A stretch of 64,000 nt of DNA, taken from assembly GCF_001854805.1 (NCBI RefSeq), contig NZ_MBLO01000243.1, positions 1 to 64,000 of the forward strand, read 5' to 3'. The stretch is from Pseudofrankia coriaricola. GTDB lineage: Bacteria > Actinomycetota > Actinomycetes > Frankiales > Frankiaceae. A program made the position numbers and the translations under genes. A model generated the notes under the pieces. That model did no database searches and was not told where the DNA came from. It saw only the letters and a program-made list of their open reading frames with translations. This document shows positions 9,334 through 20,583 of this stretch, piece by piece (within the stretch, counting starts at the first letter, position 1; each line of letters begins with the position of its first letter).

Positions 9334-9801
9334 ATGGATGGATTCGAGCTGTTTCAGTTGGGTCGCAGGCTGATGAAGCTCGGCGAGCAGTCGATCCCGG
9401 AGGTCGGCATCCTGCGCCTGTCCGGCCCCACCCGGGCAGTCGTGTTCGACGTCTTCGAGAACCCTGGCAGCTCCATCTCGGAGATCACCGCCCGCGTCCA
9501 GTTCCCTCAGAGCCAGATCTCGGCGTGCGTGGCGCGGCTACGCGAGGCCGGTGTCGTCGAGACGATCAGCGACCCCGAGGACCGGCGCAGGACCCTGGTC
9601 CAGCCCACGGCCGACGCGAGGGACCGAGCGCGGCATCGTCCCGTCGCAAAGATCGACCAGGCCATCATCACGGCGATCGGCACCAGCGACCCGTCCGAGG
9701 TCCAGCGCGTCAAGGACGCGCTGGATGCCGTGGCGGACCTGCTCCGGAGAGACGATCACGACGGCGCCTCGGCCGCCTCGCATGGGCAGGCGGAACCCTG
9801 A
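9334..9801 (+). CDS. MarR-family transcriptional regulator, 155 aa
   Basis: A winged-helix protein of the usual MarR length: the recognition part reads SISEITARVQFPQSQISACVARLREAG, followed by the wing SDPEDRRRTLVQPT and a C-terminal dimerisation helix. AAGG lies five bases upstream of the ATG. It faces the PhyH/ABC pair and probably represses it and itself in response to a small ligand, as is common for MarR genes beside exporters. Confidence 0.87.
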   Translation: MDGFELFQLGRRLMKLGEQSIPEVGILRLSGPTRAVVFDVFENPGSSISEITARVQFPQSQISACVARLREAGVVETISDPEDRRRTLVQPTADARDRARHRPVAKIDQAIITAIGTSDPSEVQRVKDALDAVADLLRRDDHDGASAASHGQAEP

Positions 9802-9830
9802 TGCTCGTCGGCGCGGGTCAACTGTAGACC

Positions 9831-9844
9831 GGTAAGCGCTTTCC
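9831..9844. promoter_or_regulatory. AAGCGCTT-type LacI operator (first of three)
   Basis: GGTAAGCGCTTTCC has a perfect AAGCGCTT core and lies 73 bases before the start of the broken hydroxyacid dehydrogenase gene. Near-identical sites are at 11866-11883 and 11974-11987, all flanking one LacI gene. Confidence 0.68.
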
Positions 9845-9917
9845 CGAAAGGGTTGACCAAGGGAAGAGCTCTGGTTAGCGTGACGCCCACCCTCGCCGCC
9901 GGAGCCAAGGGAGCACC

Positions 9918-10471
9918 ATGCCCGACGCGCTGTTCGCGCTCGCACCTTCATTCCTGCCAGGCCTGTTCCCGCCGCCGGTCCTGCGTCAGCTGCGGGAGGC
10001 CGTGCGCATCGACCCGGCGCTGGCGACGATGAATCTCGCCGACCCAGCGGTGGCGCCCCTTCTGGCGGAGGCGGAGGTCCTGGTCACCGGCTGGGGCTGC
10101 CCAAGGCTCGACGAGACGGTGCTCGCGAGAGCCCCGCGGCTGCGCGCGGTGCTGCACGCCGCCGGGAGCGTGCGCAGCCTGGTGAGCGACGCCTGCTGGG
10201 AACGCGGCGTGGAAGTGTCGAGCGCGGTGGCGGCCAACGCGCTGCCGGTCGCGGAGTACACCGTGGCGGCGATCCTGCTCACCGGCAAGAACGCGTTCGG
10301 GCTGCGCGACAGCTACCGCGAGGGCAGCTCCGCACCCCACACATCTCGGGCTCGGCCGGCAACGAGCTCGCCCGGCTCGGCCAGACCGTCGCGCGGGAGG
10401 CCGCGCGGTTGGCCGCGGGCCTCCCGCTCGCGCATCCGGTGCGGCGCGACGACCTCGCGCGGATAGCCTGA
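9918..10471 (+). pseudogene. D-isomer-specific 2-hydroxyacid dehydrogenase, internally deleted and frameshifted
   Basis: The first 135 residues match the catalytic-domain start of 2-hydroxyacid dehydrogenases (VLVTGWGCPRLDETVLARAPRLRA, then VAEYTVAAILLTGKNAF). Around 10322-10335 the sequence jumps, in another frame, to a typical C-terminus: HISGSAGNELARLG through PVRRDDLARIA and a stop at 10469-10471. The NAD-binding domain, about 150 residues, is missing, so no enzyme can be made. GGGAG still precedes the ATG and the operator at 9831 is intact. The LacI gene follows 44 bases later. This looks like a clean internal deletion of a once working gene. Confidence 0.8.
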
Positions 10472-10515
10472 CGTACATTCCGACGCGAGCACCCGGTGAC
10501 GGGCACCCACCCGAC

Positions 10516-11559
10516 ATGAGGCCGCCGAACGGAGAGCGTGCTGGCGTGGTCACACTGGCCGATGTCGCCGCCGAGGCGGGCGTGTCGCTGGCCACCGCGT
10601 CGCGCGCGCTGAACGGCAGCAGCCGGCGGGTGCGCGAGGATCTGCGGCTGCGGGTCGCCGAGGCGGCGCGGAAGCTGAACTACGCGGCCAACGCCCAGGC
10701 ACAGGCGATGGCGCGCGGGCGCAGCGAAGTGGTCGGCCTGCTGGTACACGACATCGCCGACCCGTACTTCTCGTCGATCGCCGCCGGGGTGATGCAGGCG
10801 GCCGAGGAGCACCGCCTGCTCGTCACCCTGGTGAGCACGCAACGCCGCTACGGCACCGAGGCCGAGCACCTCACCCTGCTGCGCGGGCAGCGCGGCCGGG
10901 CGATGATCCTCGTCGGCAGCCGGACCCGCGACCGGGACGTCACGGAGGCGCTGCGGCGCGAGGTCGAGACGTTCACCGAGACCGGCGGGCACGTCGTCGC
11001 GGTGAGCCAGCGGGCCTTGCCGATCGACACCGTGGTCGTGGAGAACCGCGCCGGCGCCCGGCAGCTCGGCCAGGAGCTCACCGCGTTGGGGTATCGCCGG
11101 TTCGCGGCGCTGGCCGGCCCCACGGACCTGCTCACCGCCCGCGACCGGCTGCAGGGCTTCAAAGACGGCATCGCCCGCGCCGGGGGCGACCTTTCTCCGG
11201 CCGCGGTGGTGACCGGGCCGTTCACCCGCGACGGCGGGTACGCGGCGATGACCGAGCTGATCGCCCGGGACCTGCGGCCGCAGTGCGTGTTCGCGGTCAA
11301 CGACGTGATGGCGGTGGGCGCGATGGCGGCCTGCCGGGACCATGGCATCGAGCTCCCGGGCGACCTGGCGGTCGCCGGGTTCGACGACATCAGCACCCTG
11401 CGCGACATCACGCCGGGTCTCACCACCGTCCGCCTGCCGCTGGAGCGGATGGGCGCGCTCGCGATGGACCTGGTGGTCACCGCCGAGCCCGGTGGGTCCC
11501 CGCGTATCCGGCGGGTCCGTGGTGAGGTCGTGGTGCGCGCCAGCACTCCCGGGCGCTGA
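10516..11559 (+). CDS. LacI-family transcriptional regulator, 347 aa
   Basis: Intact LacI protein: helix-turn-helix VVTLADVAAEAGVSLATASRALNGS, hinge segment with AMARGRS, then a sugar-binding domain with VFAVNDVMAVGAM and VAGFDDISTLRD. The ATG at 10516 has no clear ribosome binding site; GTG at 10546, after GGAG, is an alternative. It sits amid three degraded sugar-catabolism genes and three AAGCGCTT palindromes, a known LacI/CRE-like core, which it probably recognises. It may now regulate targets elsewhere, or be on its way to loss. Confidence 0.87.
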   Translation: MRPPNGERAGVVTLADVAAEAGVSLATASRALNGSSRRVREDLRLRVAEAARKLNYAANAQAQAMARGRSEVVGLLVHDIADPYFSSIAAGVMQAAEEHRLLVTLVSTQRRYGTEAEHLTLLRGQRGRAMILVGSRTRDRDVTEALRREVETFTETGGHVVAVSQRALPIDTVVVENRAGARQLGQELTALGYRRFAALAGPTDLLTARDRLQGFKDGIARAGGDLSPAAVVTGPFTRDGGYAAMTELIARDLRPQCVFAVNDVMAVGAMAACRDHGIELPGDLAVAGFDDISTLRDITPGLTTVRLPLERMGALAMDLVVTAEPGGSPRIRRVRGEVVVRASTPGR

Positions 11560-11630
11560 GGGCCCTCGTCCGACGACGAGGACGGCCAGGACAGCGAGGG
11601 GCCGGCAGGATAGGACGCCGGCGGGAGCGG

Positions 11631-11853
11631 TCAGCACAGCCAGGAGCGCAGCGTGCGGGCGGTCAGTCCGCCGGCCTCGGTCGTCGCTCGCACCGCACGC
11701 AGCGCGGGCAGGTCGCCGGGGCGGGGCGTGCCTGTCGGCTCCCCACTCCACGACGCCAAGACCCGCCTGGGCGGCGAGCTCCACGACCTGGCCCACCGGC
11801 AGGGCACGGTACGTCACGGAGCACGGGCCCACTCCGGCCGCGGACGACGTCAC
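11631..11853 (-). pseudogene. Sugar phosphate isomerase/epimerase (TIM barrel), N-terminal remnant with frameshift
   Basis: From GTG at 11851-11853 the minus strand encodes VGPCSVTYRALPVG then VVELAAQAGLGVVEWGAD, the first strand and helix of xylose-isomerase-like TIM barrels. A one-base slip in a C-rich run then moves the match to a second frame (PGDLPALRAVRATTEAGG) before a stop at 11631-11633. Some 75 residues remain of the usual 270 or so. A GAGGTG ribosome binding site and an intact AAGCGCTT operator still lie upstream. Confidence 0.7.
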
Positions 11854-11865
11854 AGGGCACCTCAC

Positions 11866-11883
11866 TTGGCAAGCGCTTCCCAA
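11866..11883. promoter_or_regulatory. AAGCGCTT-type LacI operator (second of three)
   Basis: TTGGCAAGCGCTTCCCAA is an almost perfect 18-bp palindrome directly upstream of the isomerase remnant and divergent from the oxidoreductase remnant. Confidence 0.72.
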
Positions 11884-11973
11884 AGCATAGTCACAGCAGC
11901 AAGATCGGACGACTCGGTCGATTGGAGGCGGCCCAGAACACGTTGCCATGCGCCCCCCGGGCGTCTATTTCTT

Positions 11974-11987
11974 GGAAAGCGCTTTCC
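11974..11987. promoter_or_regulatory. AAGCGCTT-type LacI operator (third of three)
   Basis: GGAAAGCGCTTTCC is a perfect 14-bp palindrome 11 bases before the start of the oxidoreductase remnant, and the best copy of the three. Confidence 0.74.
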
Positions 11988-11998
11988 CTTGGGGGTGA

Positions 11999-12139
11999 AT
12001 GGCCACGCAGCGTATTGGTGTCGTGATGAACGGCGTGACCGGCAGAATGGGGTATCGGCAGCACCTGCTGCGGTCGGTCCTGGCGATCCGCGAGACAGTG
12101 AGCCTGGTCGCCCGGCGCTTCGCCGAACATGTCGCCTAG
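11999..12139 (+). pseudogene. Gfo/Idh/MocA-family oxidoreductase, N-terminal remnant (46 aa)
   Basis: The ATG at 11999 begins MATQRIGVVMNGVTGRMG then HLLRSVLAIRE, the characteristic nucleotide-binding start of a Gfo/Idh/MocA subgroup. After about 33 residues the match ends and a TAG follows at 12137-12139, against a usual length near 370. It is probably the left end of an internal deletion like that in the hydroxyacid dehydrogenase remnant. No gene is recognisable between 12140 and 12263. Confidence 0.7.
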
Positions 12140-12263
12140 CGCTGCCGGGCCTCAGAGCGCGGGCACCGATGCCGGCTCGAGCCGCAGGCACCCGAGATCC
12201 CCGGTCAGCCGTCAAGGACAGGAGGCCGCCGGGCACGTGGCCGGCGTCGTGAACCTGGCCCGT

Positions 12264-13655
12264 TCACGAAGCCGGTGACACGCCGCCAGCGAGCATCGAG
12301 CGGGTCTGGGCGCGGACAGCGCCGACCAGATCGGCATCGTCTGACAGGGCCGGGTCGAGGGCCGCGAGCACCCTCGGCACCGCGTCGGCGAGGCCGCCGG
12401 CGGCGGCCAAGGGCAGGAGCTGGGCGGCGCGAACGTCCGTCACTGGGGGGCCCGATCCGCGCAGGTGCGTCACCCAGGCGGCGAGCGCGGTGACGGCGGG
12501 GGCGGGCAGCCGGCCGCGCTCGCGCTCGCGGCGTAGCACGGGTAGCAGGCGGGCGGGCAGCTTCTGCGAGCCGTCGGCGGCGATCTGCGCCAGCTCGTGG
12601 CGGATCCGCGGGTTGGCGAACCGTTGTAGCAGCGCCTCCCGGTATGCCGCCACGGCCGCCGCCGGCAGCGCCAGGTGGGGAACGCAGGTGTCCCACCACT
12701 CCCCCAGCCACCCACGGCAGACCGGGTCGGCCACGGCCTCGGCGACAGTGGTGTGCCCCCGGGCCGGGGCCGCGTAGGCGAGCAGCGAGTGGGCTCCGTT
12801 GAGCAGCCAGAGCTTGCGGTCCTCGAACGGGGCGACGTCGTCGGTGAACACCGCTCCGGCGCTCTCCCAGGCAGGCCGCCCGCCGGGGAACTCCCCGGCC
12901 AGCACCCACTCCGTGAACGGCTCCGTCACCACCGGCGCGTGGTCGTCGACCCCGGTGGCGGCGAGCACAGCCCGCCGGTCGGCGTCGGTCGGCCGGGGAG
13001 TGATCCGGTCGACCACCGTCGACGCCACGTGGACCTGCCCGTCCATCCACCCGGGCAGGTCCATGTCGACGGCGGCGGCCAGCTCCCGCAGCACCGCGGC
13101 CAGCACGGATCCGGCACGTGGCAGATTGTCACAGGGCACGAGGGTCAGAGGCCCGGCGTCCCGGGATCGTCGCGCCAGCAGGCCGGCCACGAGTCGGGCG
13201 GGCGCCGTGACGACCGGGGCGCGGGGGTCGGCGCGCAGCGCCGCGATGTCGGCGGCGACACGTGGGTCGGCCGTGTCGAGCCCGCCGCCCGCGCCGCGCA
13301 GGTAGCCGGCCTCGGTGATGGTCAGGGTGACGACCCGCACGTCCGGACAGCCGAGGTGGCCGAGCCACGCCTCGTGGTCGGAGCCGGCGTGGGCCCTCGA
13401 GACCGAACGGACGACCGCGAAATCGTCGCTGCCGACACCGCGGGTGACCACGGTGTAGAGGCCGTCCTGGGCGGCGAGCGCCTCGGCGAGGTCCGGGCGC
13501 CGACCGGTGAACGCGGCGATGCCCCAGTCGTCCGCGTCGCTCGCCTGGTCGGTGTACCAGGCCTGGTGGGCGCGGAAGAAGCCGCCGAGCCCCAGGTGCA
13601 CGAGCCGGACAGGCGCCGCCGGGTCCCGCCTGCGCAGCCGTCCAGCCGGGCTCAC
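12264..13655 (-). CDS. uxuB: Mannitol dehydrogenase-family protein, probable D-fructuronate reductase (UxuB), 463 aa
   Basis: Opens with VRLVHLGLGGFFRAHQAWYTDQA, the nucleotide-binding start of polyol-specific long-chain dehydrogenases, and contains LVPCDNLPRAG, DRITPRPTDAD and the catalytic-region LLNGAHSLLAYAAPARGH. The start is GTG at 13653-13655, overlapping the uxaC stop as GTGA and preceded by GGGAGG, rather than the longer open frame to 13913. Position directly after uronate isomerase identifies the likely reaction: NADH-dependent reduction of D-fructuronate to D-mannonate. Tagaturonate or mannitol as substrate cannot be excluded from sequence alone. Confidence 0.86.
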   Translation of the reverse strand: MSPAGRLRRRDPAAPVRLVHLGLGGFFRAHQAWYTDQASDADDWGIAAFTGRRPDLAEALAAQDGLYTVVTRGVGSDDFAVVRSVSRAHAGSDHEAWLGHLGCPDVRVVTLTITEAGYLRGAGGGLDTADPRVAADIAALRADPRAPVVTAPARLVAGLLARRSRDAGPLTLVPCDNLPRAGSVLAAVLRELAAAVDMDLPGWMDGQVHVASTVVDRITPRPTDADRRAVLAATGVDDHAPVVTEPFTEWVLAGEFPGGRPAWESAGAVFTDDVAPFEDRKLWLLNGAHSLLAYAAPARGHTTVAEAVADPVCRGWLGEWWDTCVPHLALPAAAVAAYREALLQRFANPRIRHELAQIAADGSQKLPARLLPVLRRERERGRLPAPAVTALAAWVTHLRGSGPPVTDVRAAQLLPLAAAGGLADAVPRVLAALDPALSDDADLVGAVRAQTRSMLAGGVSPAS

Positions 13656-15079
13656 AGCCGGAACACCTCCCGCGGCCGGCTCGCCACCAGGTCGGCCACG
13701 ATTTCGAACGCCTCGTCCTCGTCGAGCCGGTGCTCGGCCACCAGCCGGGCCAAAAAGCCGCTGTCGAGGCGGCGGGACATGTCGTGGCGGACGGGGATCG
13801 AGCAGAAGCCGCGGGCGTCGTCGATGAAGCCCGCGGTGCGCGTGAACCCGGCGGTCTCGGTGACGGCGGCGCGGAAACGCAGGACCGCGTCGGGCGCGTC
13901 CAAAAACCACCACGGGGCGCCGAGGTAGACCGACGGGTAGAAGCCGGCCAGCGGGGCGAGCTCCCGCGAGTACGTCGTCTCGTCGAGGGTGAACAGCACC
14001 AGGCGCAGGTTCGTGTGGGTACCGAATCGGTCCAGCAGTGGCCGCAGCGCGTCAGTGAACTCGACACGGACCGGGATGTCGTGTCCGGTATCCGGGCCGT
14101 GGACGGCGAGGGTCGGCCCGTGGTGGCCGCGGCGCACCGCCGGGTGCAGCATCATCACCAGCCCGTCGTCGCATGACATCCGCGCCATCTCCAAAAGCAT
14201 GTGCCGGCGCAGGGCCACGCCCTCCGCCTGCGTGACGTCCCCGGTCAGCGCCGCCCGGTAGAGGCGTTCGGCCTCGGCCGCCGCCAGCGGCTCGGTGCCG
14301 ACGTCGTCGTGGCTGTGGTCGGTCGACGTCGCCCCGTGCTCGATGAAGTAGGCCCGTCGCCGTTCCATGGCCCATACCCAGCCGCCATAGCTGCCGGTGT
14401 CCACGCCGGCCACCTCGCCAAGGCGGGCCACGGCCGCCGCCCACCCGCACCGGGCCGCCTCCAGGTAACGGTCCGGGCGGAACGCGGGCAGGACCCGGCC
14501 CGCGAACGTCGGGTCGGCGGCGAGCCGCGCGTGGGCCGCCAGGTCGTCGCACGGGTCGTCGGTCGTGGCGAGCACCTCTATGCCGAACCGGTCGAACAGC
14601 GCGCGCGGGCGGTGCGTATCCCTGGTCAGGCACGCGGCTATCTGGTCGTAGATCGCATCCGCATTCTTGGCGGACGGCCGTTCCTCCACGCCGAAGACCT
14701 CGGCGAGTTCCGCCTCGAGCCAGTACCGCACCGGCGTGCCGCGAAAGACCTGCCAGTGCGCGCAGACCCGGCGCCAGACCGTCCGGGACTCCTCGTCCGG
14801 CAGCCGGCCACGCCCGACGCCGAGATCGTCCAGCGGCACGCCGCTGGCGTGCAGCAGACGCGTCACGTAGTGGTCCGGCGTGACGAGCAGGGCCGCCGGG
14901 TCCGGGAACGGCGAATCGTCGGCGAGCAGGCTGGCGTCAACGTGGCCGTGCGGCGAGAGGATCGGCAGGTCGCGCACGGAGTCATACAGCCGCCGGGCTA
15001 TAGCGCGGACACCCGGTTCTGCCGGCAACAGTCGGTCGGGGTGCCGAGCGAGGACTACGGAGGCGGACATAGCGGTCAT
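13652..15079 (-). CDS. uxaC: Uronate (glucuronate) isomerase UxaC, 475 aa
   Basis: An amidohydrolase-fold isomerase converting D-glucuronate to D-fructuronate (and galacturonate to tagaturonate). Family segments include LPILSPHGHVDASLLADDSPFPDP with its metal-binding HxH, VFRGTPVRYWLEAEL, LATTDDPCDDL, LPAFRPDRYL and the ending SRRLDSGFLARLVAEHRLDEDEA. The length is normal. The GTG at 15118 lies inside the upstream palindrome, so I take ATG at 15077-15079 (or 15068-15070). It is coupled to uxuB by a 4-base overlap and probably repressed through the 15099-15120 operator. Confidence 0.93.
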   Translation of the reverse strand: MTAMSASVVLARHPDRLLPAEPGVRAIARRLYDSVRDLPILSPHGHVDASLLADDSPFPDPAALLVTPDHYVTRLLHASGVPLDDLGVGRGRLPDEESRTVWRRVCAHWQVFRGTPVRYWLEAELAEVFGVEERPSAKNADAIYDQIAACLTRDTHRPRALFDRFGIEVLATTDDPCDDLAAHARLAADPTFAGRVLPAFRPDRYLEAARCGWAAAVARLGEVAGVDTGSYGGWVWAMERRRAYFIEHGATSTDHSHDDVGTEPLAAAEAERLYRAALTGDVTQAEGVALRRHMLLEMARMSCDDGLVMMLHPAVRRGHHGPTLAVHGPDTGHDIPVRVEFTDALRPLLDRFGTHTNLRLVLFTLDETTYSRELAPLAGFYPSVYLGAPWWFLDAPDAVLRFRAAVTETAGFTRTAGFIDDARGFCSIPVRHDMSRRLDSGFLARLVAEHRLDEDEAFEIVADLVASRPREVFRL

Positions 15080-15098
15080 CGTTGGTGCGCGCCGACGT

Positions 15099-15120
15099 AG
15101 GTGGCAATCGATTGCCACCT
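15099..15120. promoter_or_regulatory. Perfect 22-bp palindromic operator between uxaC and the larA-like gene
   Basis: Arms AGGTGGCAATC and GATTGCCACCT pair without a mismatch. The core TGGCAATCGATTGCCA is a LacI-family type site. It sits 20 bases upstream of the uxaC start and 87 bases upstream of the divergent larA-like start, so one bound protein could govern both directions. A close variant precedes gusA at 16746-16761. The cognate regulator is not obvious in the window. Confidence 0.75.
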
Positions 15121-15162
15121 GTTGCCTCTACCGTGACGGTCCGGTGTTGCCATCTCTTGCCA
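15112..15162. promoter_or_regulatory. Phased TTGCCA half-sites beside the 22-bp operator
   Basis: TTGCC(A/T) occurs at 15112, 15122, 15147 and 15157, that is with spacings of 10, 25 and 10 bases, in the same orientation. The first is the right arm of the palindrome. Spacing near the helical repeat suggests extra weak binding positions for the same regulator on one face of the DNA. Confidence 0.45.
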
Positions 15163-15206
15163 CCACGTCCTTGTCCAGGGCCGGGGTCGGGCGCACGGTA
15201 CAAGGC

Positions 15207-16532
<1,326 letters not shown>

Positions 16533-16745
16533 TGTGCGCGGTCGCTGAAAGTGAGCCAGGCCGGTTGGTCATGCGGCGGTCGGTATGGCCGGCCACGCAA
16601 GAACCTCGTCGCGTCAGCCCGGCGGATCACCTGGACAGCGCGCTAGCGGACCAGTGGTGACGCGGCCATCGCTCGTCCAGACCGCTGTGCGCCTACGTCC
16701 GGTTCCCAGCGCCACCCCGAGACGGAGCGCCTCCCAGGCAACTGA

Positions 16746-18667
<1,922 letters not shown>

Positions 18668-18668
<1 letters not shown>

Positions 18669-19324
18669 TGCGCGTGCTGGTCGTCGAGGACGACGCGCCG
18701 CTCGCCGACGCGGTCGCCCGTGGCCTGCGGCGGGAGAGATTTGCCGTGGACGTGGCGTACAACGGCGAGGAGGCGCTCGACAAGATTGGTGTCGTCGAGT
18801 ACGAGATCGTCGTACTCGACCGCCATCTTCCCGGTGTGCATGGTGACACCGTGTGCGAAAAGATTGTGGGCGAGAGAGCAGCCACGCGCATCCTGATGCT
18901 GACGGCCTCGGACGACGTCTCCGAACGCGTCGAAGGGCTGATGCTGGGCGCCGATGACTATCTTCCGAAGCCGTTCGACATGCGCGAGCTGGTCGCCCGG
19001 CTTCGGGCGCTCGGCCGGCGTAGCCCACACGCCGCCGGACCCGTGTTGCAGTGGCGGGACGTCTCCCTCGACGCCGCCCGACGGACGGCCCAGCGCGGCG
19101 GTCGCGACCTGCGGCTGACGAACCGCGAGTTCGCGGTACTGGAGACGTTGATGCTCGCGGACGGGGCGTGCCTCAGTGCGGAGCAGCTGATGGAGCGGGT
19201 GTGGGACGAACGGCTGGACCCGTTCAGCAACGCGGTGCGGGTCACGATCCTGACCCTTCGCCGCAAACTCGGGGACCCGCCAATGATCGTGACCAACCCG
19301 GCGGTGGGATACCGCCTGGCATGA
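18668..19324 (+). CDS. OmpR/PhoB-family response regulator, 218 aa
   Basis: Receiver domain with the acidic pair VVEDDAP, phosphoacceptor Asp in VVLDRHLPG near residue 51 and the Lys in LPKPFDMRE, then a winged-helix DNA-binding domain ending in NPAVGYRLA. Its ATG shares a base with the gusA stop and its own stop overlaps the kinase start as ATGA, so gusA, regulator and kinase should be made from one transcript. Such coupling of a phosphorelay to a glycosidase is unusual. Its targets are unknown. Confidence 0.92.
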
Positions 19325-20481
19325 AGATCCGCACTCGTATCGCCCTGATGATTGCCTTGAGCCTGGTTGTCGCCGGGTCGTTCACGCTGGTGGTCAACAC
19401 CTTTGCGTTCCGGAACGTACCGTATCCGTCGGTGTACTCGTTCCACAGCGCGCTGATGGCCGAGATGGGAGTCCGTCAGGAGACGGGCCTCAGCTACATC
19501 GAGGCTCATCCCGAACAGCTGTTCTCGACGAAGTTCGACGATACGCGGCTGCGGAACGGCAAGACCGTGGACGAGGTCGCCCGGGAGGTGCAACAACGTC
19601 GTCTCGACCAGGCTCTCGGCAACGCGCGCCGCTGGTCGTTCGTCGGGTTGCTGGTAGTGCTTGTCGGCGCGGTGGCCACCGCCTGGATGCTGTCGGGGAG
19701 CATTCTGCGACCTATCCGGAAGATGACCGACCGGGCCCGCTCGGCATCCGCGTCCGACCTCGGTGACCGGGTATCCATCGATGGCCCGGACGACGAGGTG
19801 AAAGAGCTCGCCGACACGTTCGACGCGATGCTCGACCGGCTGTCCCTGGCGTTCGTCGCCCAGCGCCGCTTCGCCGGACAGGTCGCTCACGAGCTGCGCA
19901 CCCCGCTGGCCACGTCGCGGGCCGAACTCGCGATGCTGCTCGACGACACGGCCGACGCCGACGTCCAGCGGCGGCTGCGGACCGTCTCGGAGGCCGTGGA
20001 CCGCAGCCAGCGGCTGGTGTCGCAGCTGCTCGTGCTGTCCCGGACCGACCTGAACGACCTGGAGAAGACGACGTTCCCGCTGGACGAGCTCGTCGGGAAC
20101 GTGCTGGGCCGGGTCGTCGAGACGCCGTCGTTCACCCGGATCCGACTCGACGTCGACCTGCGGACCGCCGAGGTCGCCTGTGACCGGGCGCTACTGGAGA
20201 GCCTCGCGCGCAATCTGCTGGACAACAGCGCGCGGCACAACCGACCGGACGGCTGGGTCACCGTGACCGTCGCCCCGGGCGACGACGGCCGCACGGCGTC
20301 ACTGTGCGTCGCCAACTCGGTTTCTGACCTGACCGACGACACGGAGTCCGTCCCGGGTAGGCCGGGAGTGGGGCTGTCCATCGTGCAGGCGGTCCTCCAG
20401 GCTCACGGCGGCACGATCAGGTGGAGCCGTCGGCCCGGCGAGGTGACCGCCCGCGTCGAGCTGCCCCTCGCCGTGAGCTGA
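19321..20481 (+). CDS. Sensor histidine kinase, 386 aa
   Basis: Membrane helix 1 at residues 8-28, an extracytoplasmic loop of about 75 residues, membrane helix 2 ending in SGSILRPIRKMTDRA, then a HAMP linker, the phosphoacceptor helix with His in QVAHELRTPLATSR, and an ATPase domain with LLESLARNLLDNSARHN and the GVGLSIVQAVLQAHGG lid region. It partners the overlapping response regulator. The short extracytoplasmic loop may sense a ligand or envelope state; nothing specifies which. Confidence 0.92.
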   Translation: MKIRTRIALMIALSLVVAGSFTLVVNTFAFRNVPYPSVYSFHSALMAEMGVRQETGLSYIEAHPEQLFSTKFDDTRLRNGKTVDEVAREVQQRRLDQALGNARRWSFVGLLVVLVGAVATAWMLSGSILRPIRKMTDRARSASASDLGDRVSIDGPDDEVKELADTFDAMLDRLSLAFVAQRRFAGQVAHELRTPLATSRAELAMLLDDTADADVQRRLRTVSEAVDRSQRLVSQLLVLSRTDLNDLEKTTFPLDELVGNVLGRVVETPSFTRIRLDVDLRTAEVACDRALLESLARNLLDNSARHNRPDGWVTVTVAPGDDGRTASLCVANSVSDLTDDTESVPGRPGVGLSIVQAVLQAHGGTIRWSRRPGEVTARVELPLAVS

Positions 20482-20541
20482 CGCCGCGCTCGGTGGCATC
20501 TCGCCGGATTCCCCTCAGTGATCCTGGGGACCACGGCCGCC

Positions 20542-20574
20542 GGGCGTGCGAAGGAAGATCATTTCCGCACGCCC
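20542..20574. terminator. Bidirectional terminator between convergent kinase and beta-helix genes
   Basis: Arms GGGCGTGCG and CGCACGCCC form a nine-base GC-rich stem around a short loop that can pair a further GGAA/TTCC, followed by TTT. It lies between the stops at 20481 and 20584. Confidence 0.6.
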
Positions 20575-20583
20575 TTTGGCCCT

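Noticed and set aside
10279-11949. 556-residue minus-strand frame opposite the LacI gene
   Set aside because: Only its first 40 residues or so match a family (the isomerase remnant); the rest is the reverse of LacI codons.
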